Positions 13,001 through 25,000 of a stretch of DNA of 64,000 nucleotides are shown here, in pieces (within the stretch, counting starts at the first letter, position 1; every line of letters starts with the position of its first letter). Below the pieces are notes generated by a model that was not told the DNA's origin, did no database searches, and saw only the letters and a program-made list of their open reading frames with translations. Both the position numbers and the translations under genes were made by a program. This DNA is from Mactra quadrangularis (Eukaryota > Mollusca > Bivalvia > Venerida > Mactridae), in assembly GCA_025267735.1 (NCBI GenBank), contig CM046299.1, forward strand, positions 34,672,887 to 34,736,886. Direction: 5' to 3'.

Positions 13001-16000
13001 TATAAAACTACCTTTGTATCTTCTGAAATAACACCACATGTTACTTTCTCTCCTTTACACCAAAGTTCATTGATAGATACTCTAAATTATAAAATAAGTA
13101 AAATTATTGTATAGAATTTGATGAATGCTGTAGTTAATGTTTTTGAGAATATTACTATTTCTAGAAAAGTCAAAAGGAAAATACCTGAGTGAGTACTGAC
13201 ATCAAATATAATGGCATGAAAGTTTCCCAGATTATACATTTTATGATAATTTGTGCATCAATAAAACAACAAAGTATTGACTCTCTATATGCCTGGGTTA
13301 ACTTCTACATAGAGCTGGTTACAATGTTAAAATATAAATATTTGGAAACTGAAATATATGTACTAGGTCAAGATGTCTCGGTCAATAAACTAAGACAAGA
13401 TTTCATTAGCAACCAGAATTAACTTTCTACCTAATCAATGTTAAGTGTCACATTTACATCATTGTTAAAACAAATGATCTCATCCTTATAAATAAATAAA
13501 TACATTATAAGACAACAAGGAATCTAACCCTGGGCAATCATACTAAAAGTTTAGTTTTATCTGACTGGGGAGATAATTACAAAGGAATGGTAGAGATAAA
13601 CTACAGTCTTACATAAATGTAATTATTAAGTACAATTTTTTCTAACAAGGAAATAATAGAAATATAGTTTACCTCATCTCACTAAAATCTATTTTCTTAT
13701 TCAAGTAAACACATGTACCAACCTTTAAAAGATAAACATGTAACTAACAATAACATACCACCTCAAGTCATAAATAAAACAGTTGAAAAATTGACAGAAA
13801 TAAAACTACAGGTCAAGTTAAATGAAAATTAGAAGGATTAATGTGACATTTAGATTGTTCACAAATAACAACATATACCACATGAAACACGATGTAAAAC
13901 AATCCATTCATAAAAACTAACCTTAGCTCACCATAGACATTTTATAATCAAGTGAGCTAAAACAATATTATTTTCATATGCCCCAATATGAACTCAAATA
14001 CAAAACTGGAGTATCAAAATCTTATAATGCTAATTATGTAATTGTCTTCACAACAAACTTTCATCAGCATTGAGCAATTCGTCCAGCAAAATAATTTTTT
14101 TACTAGATCAAATGAAAATATCTTATTGATATGTTAAAATATGCTGTTCATTTTAACGATTTAGAATAATATATTAACAATAAAACAAAAGATTGTGTTA
14201 TCAAATTGTGGTTGTAAAATGTCGGTGAACCATCAGACCATTCACTTTCTAAAAGTCACTGGACCCACAGTGATTTCTGTGGGCTTGGTCCACACTGGAT
14301 AAATTTGAAAACTGTATAACTGACGATATTCAGTCAGATTAAAATCATTCCTCTCTCATTGTAGACATCAATTCTAAAGGAGATTACTATTTAAACCTTT
14401 ATTAAAGTGTTACAATGAAAAGAATGCTAAGTGGGATGCAGCTTTTTATTGCCTGCTTTTTTTTTTTAAATGGAAAAAACTATTCCATAGTATGAAGGGG
14501 TATTTCTACTTACACAACTGTTTCTCATTCTATGCATATCACTTCTACTGTAATATTGGTCCTTAAATAAAACTTCAACTAAATCTAATGTTACTGCCTG
14601 AAATATATAAAACAACTCATGTACAAACTATTATACGTATAACACAGATAAGACCAGCATTAGTCCTCTTCTAGTTACATAATAATAGAGAAATATATAC
14701 AATGTACATTAATAACATTATACAAAGCTGATACTTGTGTTCTGCTACACAGTCTAATATCAACAAACACAACAGTTACTGTGGATCAGTGGACTGAGTG
14801 TTTTACTTCCATCTGACAATTTCTGGCCATGGCTGGACATACATGTAACTGTCAAGGTTCAACACTAAGAGGGCCCGGAATTCAAAAAACTTAGAATGAA
14901 TCCCAGTGATGCTTAGCTAGGGATTCCATCAGGATCCCTGAAAATTGACATGTATTGTCTGTATCCAAAGTCTTTGACTTTTTCTGGAGGAATCCCTAAG
15001 TAACTGACTAGGGATTCTTTTAGGATCCCTCGTAAAAACAGTTAGTGTCAAACCTTGATACTCATCCATAAAAATCTACAATAATGCTTATTATTATATA
15101 TAGGGAGAAGTTGTCAGTTCTAAGTGAAGTGGTTAACAATAACAGATTAAAAATTCAGAAATGCTATAACAAAATCAAAACAATGTAGATAAATGGTGTA
15201 AAGCCAAATACATATTAGTCCTGCAGTATATGAGGTGAACCGTGCACTTGAGTCCCCACAAAGTTTTTTTGCTGTTTCTATATCTTTAAAAGGTGCTGAA
15301 TAAGAATCCGAGGGATGACACTCTGTCAATCTGCGTAAACACATATCCAGTAGACCACGGTCGTACTGGATCTGTACTTTTTCCCTTTGAGGTCACGTCG
15401 AGATGAACTTTGTGTCAACCAATCAATGCGTAGCTTTCATCTAGACGAAAACACTATCAATCACATTTTGATTTCGTAATTTCTATTTTTAGACCAAGTT
15501 TTGCTTGCTAATTTAACCGCGGTAATATTCACAGGCTGCGATTGGGCGGCTCATTTCAAATTTCGTGACGTAGACGATGTAAACAAGTTACGTATCATAA
15601 CAATTTCGTCATGAATATTATGATGAGAAAAGGTCACCTGAACGTGACCTTCGTTTGGAAAAGGCCAGATCTACATTAGCGAGTATGCGAGCGGTAAAAT
15701 TGTAGATCGGGTTTTAATCAGATTGACACTCTGTCATCCTTGAGCAATTTGCATAATATGCAAATTAAGTCCGCCATTGTAAAGTTTCCGTTTTTCGCTA
15801 ATAACTCAAGAACCAACTTGGATACAAAATTAAAATATGTATCCATACCCATGTTTTCAGGGTCTATCTATCACATGGTACTAATATCAGCTTGATCAGA
15901 TCATTTAAATATGCAAATTTAATTTTCACGGAAGGCCATGATCTGCGAGAATTGAATTGGATAGCCAAACTCGGAGTGTGTTGTACATGGTCATGGCTAC

Positions 16001-19000
16001 ACACACTTAATTTGTCTTTGTATGGCTAAATTTTCGACTTTAATTTGACTAAAAGTTGTTTTGTATCTTATGTTCTCACAATCATTTAAATGCACCATTA
16101 CTTATCTTCCTCATTATATCAAAAAATTGATTACAGAACATATTTTTAGTAGGGCCAATAAGTCATTGGAGTAATTAAGGGCACAAAACAATATTCTTTA
16201 CAATCTAAGGATCACGTATCTTAATTATCTAAAATTTATATATAATAAGCAATGCATGCTCTTAGTTTATATAGAATACCTTAGTTCTATACACTGACTT
16301 TAACTTAGATATAGACAAGGGGTATCACTTTACTTTATGCACCTAATTTGCATAAGTATAAATATCCAAATCATCTGATCATTATAATATTAGTACATGT
16401 TTTCCGACATTAAACGAAACAAACTAATGCCATGAAAGCATATATATAGGTAAATACATACTATTCATGTTTGTCATACAATGCATATGGTTATTGAAAT
16501 ATTATGAATTTTTTTCAAGCGTGTCGTCACTCTAAATATACTAACTAAATGCTTTGTCTTTAATTTAAAATTATTGTTAATCTGTTCATAACAACTCGAA
16601 ATTTGGTACATAATCTTTAACTTATATAGTGAAAAGAACACTTTTCTATACTTAAAGACCTAATTTGCATACATCTGCATTTGCAAATCATCTCTGATAA
16701 TGCTTAAGGTCGTATCATATGATAGCTAGACCCTACAAACATGGATGCAGACACATATGTTAAATTTTTGTCATGATTGGTAATTGTGTTATTAGCAAAA
16801 AACGGAATTTCAGTAATGGCGGACTAAATTTGCATATTATACTACTTGCAAATGGGTGACAGGATGTCCTAACTAAATTTCTTATTCAGCTCTGTCCAAA
16901 AAACTGAATCAAAATTATCCAGACATCCACAGAATGCTAGACAATGGTATAAATATACATACCATGATGTAATGTTTGAGGCAAAATCCTACAAGTTTTA
17001 ACGTAATTTTAATATTTTGCATATCTTTAGAGCATCATTAACTGATTTAATGTAATTATTTGATATATTTGTATTTAATATACACAAAAGTAGCATAACA
17101 CTAGAACTGCCACCAGTGGCGAAAATACCCCCGCAACAGCAACATTTCAAGATAAAAGCAAGTCAACATTGTGGAAGTCCAAAAGGGTAAATGTTGTAAG
17201 AAGCATAAAAACCATGGAAAGAATAGGATGCAAAAATCAAATTGGAAATAAACAGCAAATTACAGTGTAATTCACTATAGATTTATGAAAAAGCAAAATG
17301 AACAGAGTTGTCATATGTCAAATGATTTTTTACATGAAAATGAACACCATTTGGTCATTATGAATGTAAAGTGGAACAACAGACAAAGAGTGATCACATT
17401 TAAACTCATCATGAGTATGTTGTAACCAGAAGAGCAAAATGTAGAATGTGTTTGTAATTTTTGATAAATAAGTAAAAAATAAGGCAATTGCAAAAATGGT
17501 AGTCAGCAATGTACACAATTTAAATCAAACAATTAGTATTTACAATATCTTGTATCAAGAATTTCACAAATACCCCATAAGCAAGCTTAAATTACCGATC
17601 ATTATTTTCACAGAAGTAAAGTTAAAATAATATCTAAAATCTCATGTAGCTATAACGCCAATCAGCCATTATGAATTTGATAAAATATCAATACATCAAA
17701 AAAAAAGTTCAACAATAAGAATTTGATAAAAATAGCAGTACATAATAGACTTCAGCAAGTCAAAATGGCAAACAATGTGGAATAATGCTATATTTAATAA
17801 GTTACATGACATAAAGCCATAAACCCTTGATTCATCTTCGTCAATAATTTTTGCTAATCAATGAGATAAATAGTTACTATGAGATGTAGAATTGGTCATA
17901 CTATATTATCACATTCATACCTTCTCAAAAGAAAGAAAGCACCTAAATGTATACCATGTGACGAGCATTTCAATGTCAAATACGTTCTCCTTGACTGCCA
18001 GGATCTTAAATACATCCGTGACAAACATTTTAAAGTTAACTCACTTAAAGAACTTTTTGAGTCTGTACCATCATATGCGATACTTAACTTTTTGAAGGAA
18101 ATAAATGTACAATGTATATAATAAGATACAGAGCTTTACATCATTAATATTGATTTAATAAATAGTATCATTGATTGCTTTCGACGCGATATGACCTTTT
18201 TGTGTTGGTGCACCGTAAAACCAAAACAAAACCAAACAATACTTGAAAGAAATAAATGTTTATCATAAAATATAGGACGTAAAATCTTCATTATCTATTG
18301 AAGTAATAGTATCATCAATTGTTTTCGGCGTAATATGACCTTTTTGCATTAATAAGCCGTAAAATCCAATTAATCAATCAATAAATCAATCAGACTTCAG
18401 CAAGAAGAAATTGGTAATGAAATAAGCTTACTACACAGTTATTTAAACAAAGTCAAAATGGCTGCCAGTCTGCCATAATGAATTTGTATCCTAAGTAAAT
18501 CCATGTACAAGTCAACTACATCAATAAAGGAGCGAAATTTGGATAAAATTGAGTAAAAAAAAACATACATGTACTATACAGTAATTTAAATAAAAATTCA
18601 AGATGGCTGCCAGTCAGCCATATTGAATATAAATTGATGAAGAATAGTCATCCTGATCAACTGTATTAGTGAGACCTTGTATGCAATTTCTTTTCAAAAT
18701 ATGTATGGTAATAAGTCAATATAAGACTGTATTAATTTTGAAAAAGGACGACAGCCAGTCCGCCATTTTGAATTGGAATTGAGTTAAAGTGTATGTACAC
18801 ATCAATTGTGAACGCCTGTGCAAAATTCTATCTAAATTAGTTGAGAAATAAGCATACAGTAATTAAACGAAATTAAAAAGAATTCAAGATGGCCGCAAGT
18901 CGGCCATTTTGAATTTGGAATTGATATAAAGTGTATGTACACATCAAATGAAAACGCCTGTGCAAAATTCTATAAAATAAAAAAATAAAAAATCTGTTGA

Positions 19001-22000
19001 GAAATAAGCATGCAGTTATTAAATTAAATTAAAAAAATCAAGATGGCCGCAAGTCGGCCATTTTGAATTGGAATTGATATAACATGCATATAAACATCAA
19101 CTGTAAACGCCTGTGCAAATTCTATAAAATAAAATAAGATAAGAAAAAATCTATTTAGAAAAAAGCATACTATACAGTTATCAAATTAGATTTAAAATAT
19201 ATAACACCATTAAATATTTTAAACAAGTGAGATATGTTTCCATAGTTACATGAGTTTTGTATACACCATTAAGTCATGGTATATAACAGCTTCTATTAAA
19301 ATACATTAAGAAATAAACATACTACAAATGTATTAATTTTTTGGGACAGACCACATATCCAACCAACCAACCAACCAACCAACCAACCAACAAACCAACC
19401 AACCAACCAACCAACCAACCAACCAACCAACCAACCACCAGGGTGATTCCAGTATACCCCCGAAAACTTCGTTTGCGGGGGTATAATAAACATATTTTAC
19501 TCAAAATATCAATGTAAAAACTACAGACGTTGATTTGTACAGCAAAACCAAATATTGTATTGCGTAAAATACCTAATTTGCATAAATTTGCATATTTAGA
19601 TGACCTGATCAAGCTGAAATTAGTACCATGTGATAGATAGACCCTGAAAACATTGGTATGGATACATATTTTAAATTTGTATCTAAGTTAGTTATTGAGT
19701 TAATAGCAAAAAAAAACGGAATTTCTATAATGGCGGACTTAATTTGCATATTATGCAAATTGCTCAAGGATGACAGGGTGTCATCACTCGGATTCTTATT
19801 CAGCACCTTTCAAAGATATAGAAACTGCAAAAAAACTTTGTGGGGACTTAAGTGCACGGTTCACCTAAAATATGGCATTTTACTGCAGGACTATATAAAT
19901 AGACCTATTACTGCATGTGAAGAATACCCCCCCCCCATCGGTCTTTGTCAAGAAATTTGAATCAAATCTATACAATAGGAGCTGAGAAAATGAGCAGACA
20001 AGATTTTTACATCAAAGGGCAAAAACTCTGCAAAAAATCAATGGATTGTAACCAAAATAGGATATGCACATGTCTGCTTGATACATGGTCTATGGGTGTC
20101 ATTTGAATCATATCTGCTTAAAAAGTGCTGAGAAATTGCGTAGATAAGTAAAAGCTATAGACTGACCACCCAACCAACTGACCAACAATGGACCAACCGA
20201 CAAGCTGACTCCTATATACTCTATAATATAGTTTTAGGGAGAATAATGATGAAAACAAAATGTTATGTTTAATATAATGTTATAGTATGTTTTTTTCTCA
20301 ACTGTCAAAACTTGCATAATAATTACACTCCAGGACTTGTCGTTATTGAAATATCTTTACTATAAGCCTATTATATGACATAAGCAGCTATACTTGATTA
20401 AAATACATACTTTAAGTATGACATAAGATGACAATAATTTTAACTAACCATGAACTTACTCATGTTTGGACATTTGAGATAAACAAACTATATATATGTG
20501 ATAATAATGTTACCTTTTTATCGACTTTGTTAACTATAACACTTTTATACATCTTCAAATTAAACGCTGTAGCTACTGATTGTTCTATACTCACTACATT
20601 CTCTGTAATTATATAATTATTTCTTACTTTCTGTACATATAACACATGATCATATCATAAAAGTTTTTATGGTAAAATATATCTCAAGTTAGAACTTGAA
20701 TTTGTCATAGAAGGTGTAACAATCAAAATACAAGTTTTATAATGTTATCTTTGGATTGTATTTACTTAGTAAATAACTTGTAAACAATTAAAGAATCTAA
20801 TATTTTCAGCCTTACATAATGCTTCAAATGTTTTTAAAAAAAAAACTCTTATAAGAACAAAAATATTCAAGTAAATTTTTGGTAAATTTGATATAAGACA
20901 ATAAACTATTGGTATCTAATCCACAGTTACATTGTATCTCATCAATAGTGTACAATATTTTTCGAATCAATGTTACTATACATTCGTGAAACCTTTACTG
21001 GTTGCCACGTGTGAAAAGAAGCCATACTTTCACCATTACTCGAAAGGGCTAATTCAAGATGCTCTCATTTCATTACTAATTAACATACAGATATGCAACT
21101 AGGCCAAGTTATTCCCTGCGTGACTGGCTTTCAGAAAAACCTGATCCCAGTTACCATGGCAATGCTGGGGCGGAGCAAAAAGGGCAAAATGCAATTTTTT
21201 GCTCTTTTTCAACCCCAACTTTGCATTTGAAACAGTAATATTTTCCAAAATTGCAGTCATAAGAGCCAGGTCTTTTCAGAGACTGAAAACATGTTTTCTT
21301 ATCAGCATTTGGCACCATTTTTCAGCATTCAATGACCCTGATTTTTTTCCTGGCGATGAGGGGCGCTGGGCCCCCCTTGGAACCCCAGCAACAAAGGGGG
21401 GCACATCCCCCTTTGGAACCCCCCTGAGACATCTTTTTATGGGGGATGCACATGAAAAAAAGCTCATTTTTTGGGGGACAACTTTCCTTAAGTGAAATTC
21501 ACTAAATCCAGTTAAACACCAATTTCAAGTCTGTGGCGGCCATTTTATAGGGGGGGGGGGGGTGTCCAGACACATAAAAATGTGGGATTGACCAGTTTAG
21601 GGTTAAACTACATTCATGTATACATTAACCCTTTACTGATTGTGACATGGGTGAAAAGTAGCCCTTTTTTCACCATAATGCACTATCCTAGGGCTAATTA
21701 TAAGCTCTAATTTCATTTCTTAGTGACTGACAGATATGAAACTTGGCTAAGTTATTCCCTGGGTGACTGTCTTTTAGAAAAAGCAAGTTGAGCCCCAATC
21801 TCAGTTACCATGGCAATGCTGGGGTGGAACAATTGATCCTAGTTACCATGGCAATGCTGGAGAGGAGCAAAAAGGGCAAATTAAACAATTTTCGCTCTTT
21901 TTCAACTGGAAATTTGCATTACATTCAGAAATATTTTTCCGAAACTGTGGTCTTAAGTGCCAGCCAGAGACTGAAAACATGTTTTTATTTGTTCTCATTT

Positions 22001-25000
22001 TGCGCAATTTTTCTGCACTCAATGACCTGATTTTCTTTCGAGCAATGAGGGGTACTGGGCTCCCTTCAAACCCCAGCAACATAGGGGGGCATATCTCCCC
22101 TTTGGGACCCCCCTGAGATGTTCTTAATGGGGGAGGCACACAGGAAAAAAAACCATTTTTGGGACAACTTTCCTAAAGTAAATTCACTAAATCCAGTTAA
22201 AAAACACCAATTTCAAGGCTGTAGTGCCCATTTTTAAAGGGGTTTAGACACATAAAACTGCAGGAATTGATCAGTTAAGGGTTAACATACCTTTAGCTTG
22301 TGTATCTTCAGGTAAATAAGTTATCTGTAATAACATCCGACTGAAACATGAATATATAATATCTTCAGCTAGTTTCCTAAGCATATTGCTAACTAGCGCT
22401 TTGTCCTCTGGTACCCTTCTTACACCAAAAGTTCTAAGTATGTGATATCATATCCAGGGTACCAGGGGACACTAGTTAGCAATTTGCTTAGAAAACTGAT
22501 CACTTTTAATACAACATCACATTAAGAGACAATGATTCTGGTGAAACATGATTTATCAATTATTTTTATTCATTTTAGTGGTTTGTTCTTCAACAATCAT
22601 TAACAACAAAATGTTTACTGGCAATAAAACATACATGTACTTAAAAATTACAGTTTACCTCTACATATGAAAGCATAAATGTCTTTGTTTGGGGAGTAGC
22701 CTGGCACAGTGGTCTTATTTTGAATTCTCTAGAAGTTTCAAATCAATAGTTATAAGCAAGTACCAGTAGGTAACTTGGAACTGATCTCGGATAGTTTTTC
22801 TTTCATGGCAAGTAATTTAAATTGGATTGTTTTCAATACCAGTCTTATAAGTAACTGCTTACAAGTGTACTGCTTTCAATTTATAAGAAAATGCTCACAT
22901 TTGAACATTTTACAGCAAAGAATATTTTATGCATTCCAGTTATAAATCCTAATAGGGATTAAACGATGATCAATTATAATCGATAATCGATCGTTTTATA
23001 GAAGTGGGAGACAATGGATAATGAAGTTTAATAATCGATTACTGCTTAGGCCGAAAAAAAATTGCTGTGGTTCAGGAAACCCGACTGACCCTATTTTAAA
23101 CTGCTGACCCTAATGATTTTTTTTGCATTTCTGGAAAAATAGTTGCCCACAATGACGTTTTATTCATAATGGTATGGAGGAGACAACAACATTTCTATTC
23201 GTTTAATTCCACAACATTTTATGTTCGTACGTGTTTTATACAGCGCCACAAATAAACAGTCAGGGCTTGAATAAGACCCGAGACCTTGGGTTTTGACGCA
23301 TGGAAATTCCAAAATATCCCTTTTTGACTCTCAATCAAAATCATCAATGGGTCAATTTGACCCGCGTATATTTTCCCTTTAAGAGTCATAGTTGAATCTA
23401 GATCTCGAATTAACAACAAGTGGAGCATTTGTTATGTCCGCCTATTTGATGTAATCGACCAATCAGTGATGCTCCTTAGAGCGGTCGGCTATTAGGGGTA
23501 TTCGTGTAAACGACAGCAACTCCCAATCAGGGAGTTGCAGTTAGTTATACTTCAAAAGCTGATTACAAGTAACTCTTTTGTTTATCAATCACCCCTGTGA
23601 ATTTGTTGCCTATGAAGACCAATCGGCGTCTGCTCAAAAAATCAATAGTGCTACATGTTGGCCCGATAAGATTGTTTACATAATCAAACTGTTGCAATTA
23701 ACAAACATGTGACAAACTGATATTGCATTGATTAAAGTAGATAAAGCTTTTGGATGATGCTTGCCGTTAAATTATTATTGTATTTAATTATGAGCATGTT
23801 GTGAGGCAGTTTCAATTTTTAGATTTCAAGATTAAACATTGGTTGAATATGTGAAAATTATAAAATATTCGTCACATAATCTATCAGTCAAAATTGTGTT
23901 TTTAGACTCTAAAAAACAATAAAAAGCATCTATTTCTACATGAAAAGTATTATTTAAGAAAAGGTATGATATTTATAGCAGACCTTATTTTTAAAGAAAA
24001 TGTCTAAACAAAAAAAGGTCAAAATTTAGGACATTTATAACATATTTTTAAAATGGCCCTTAACACATTTTAATGTCTTTTGATGAACATATACCAGCAA
24101 GCAAACATGCTAAACCAGAAGAACTGTTCAATTGAAATGAAAAATAGATATTTTTAGTTCACAATTTGATACAAAATCACTATATTCTGTGAATTTTTCA
24201 AAATTTAAGTTACAACAAAGGCATTGCCATACTGCATGTAATTTTATACATGGGTCTGTTTGTCAACTGTGACATAATCCGAGTGAGAACCCTGAAATCT
24301 TAGTTAATGAAGTTATTGCATAAAGCTACAACAACAATATTAAAATCTATGGAAGAAAATGTGAAGTATAGTTTGACCCCTAAAAATTTGATTTCGACCC
24401 CTGAAAATTTTGACTGAAGGGACATTGACCCTTGAGCCTGAAAGTCTAGTTCAAGCCCTGAAACATGGCATCTGTGTCGTCGCTCATAATGGCGATTTCG
24501 GTCGCAAAATGTGACCATTTAGGTTGCAAACAGCTCATGAGGATTATCCCGAACTACACCAAACCTATCGAGATTTTCGATGAGGACATGTCGACCAGAA
24601 GAAGTTCTATATTAAGTTTCAGTATGGGTATCAAATGAAGTCCGTCAAATTCATGTGAACTTTAGGACCAAAGATTTTTTTGTTATGTAAATAGAATTAT
24701 GCCTGACACTATTTGGGGGCTTGGTTAAAGCTCGTCTGCCGTAAGGTCAGTTGCAGATGGTATATAAATATTGGTTAAATGTGATACACAAACAAGAGCA
24801 GCCCATGGATAGAGCGCTCGGCTATTCGGGGTATTCGTGTAAACGACAGCAACAACCAATCATAACTCATGCTGAAGTTATGCAACTTGGTATCTGACCT
24901 TCATTCCTAACCCCGGTGACATGTGTGAAGTAAATCCCTTCAATAGTTTAAAAAAAATAAAATGTTGCACCAAAAAACTTAAACAAAAAAATTCTAAGTA

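Larger units (their letters stand above)
17101..19489. mobile_element. Hairpin-ended (CCAA)n element, copy A (2.4 kb)
   Basis: Starts CTAGAACTGCCACCAGTGGC; its first 560 bp are almost identical to 26601-27160, and its last 600 bp to the end of copy B. The 3' end carries (CCAA)n (about 19362-19437), then a perfect 10-bp stem TATACCCCCG...CGGGGGTATA (19453-19484). Internal units of about 145 bp contain 'AAGATGGCCGCAAGTCGGCC'. The terminal hairpin and variable internal units resemble non-autonomous Helitron/Helentron-type elements, an inference. A LINE 3' fragment is embedded at 17876-18390. Confidence 0.75.

Noticed and set aside
19296..19612. Open frames coding Trp-Leu-Val-Gly repeats (also 27811-28101)
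   Set aside because: They are translations of the (CCAA)n microsatellite on the minus strand and lie inside transposon copies A and B.
19658..19960. 100-codon frame over the octamer repeat arm
   Set aside because: The partner arm at 15147-15344 reads differently in the matching frame, so the similarity is at the DNA level only.
23219..23428. 69-codon minus-strand frame at the end of the CAGGGCTTGAA element
   Set aside because: It overlaps the element's terminus and the flanking DNA and carries no transposase motif.
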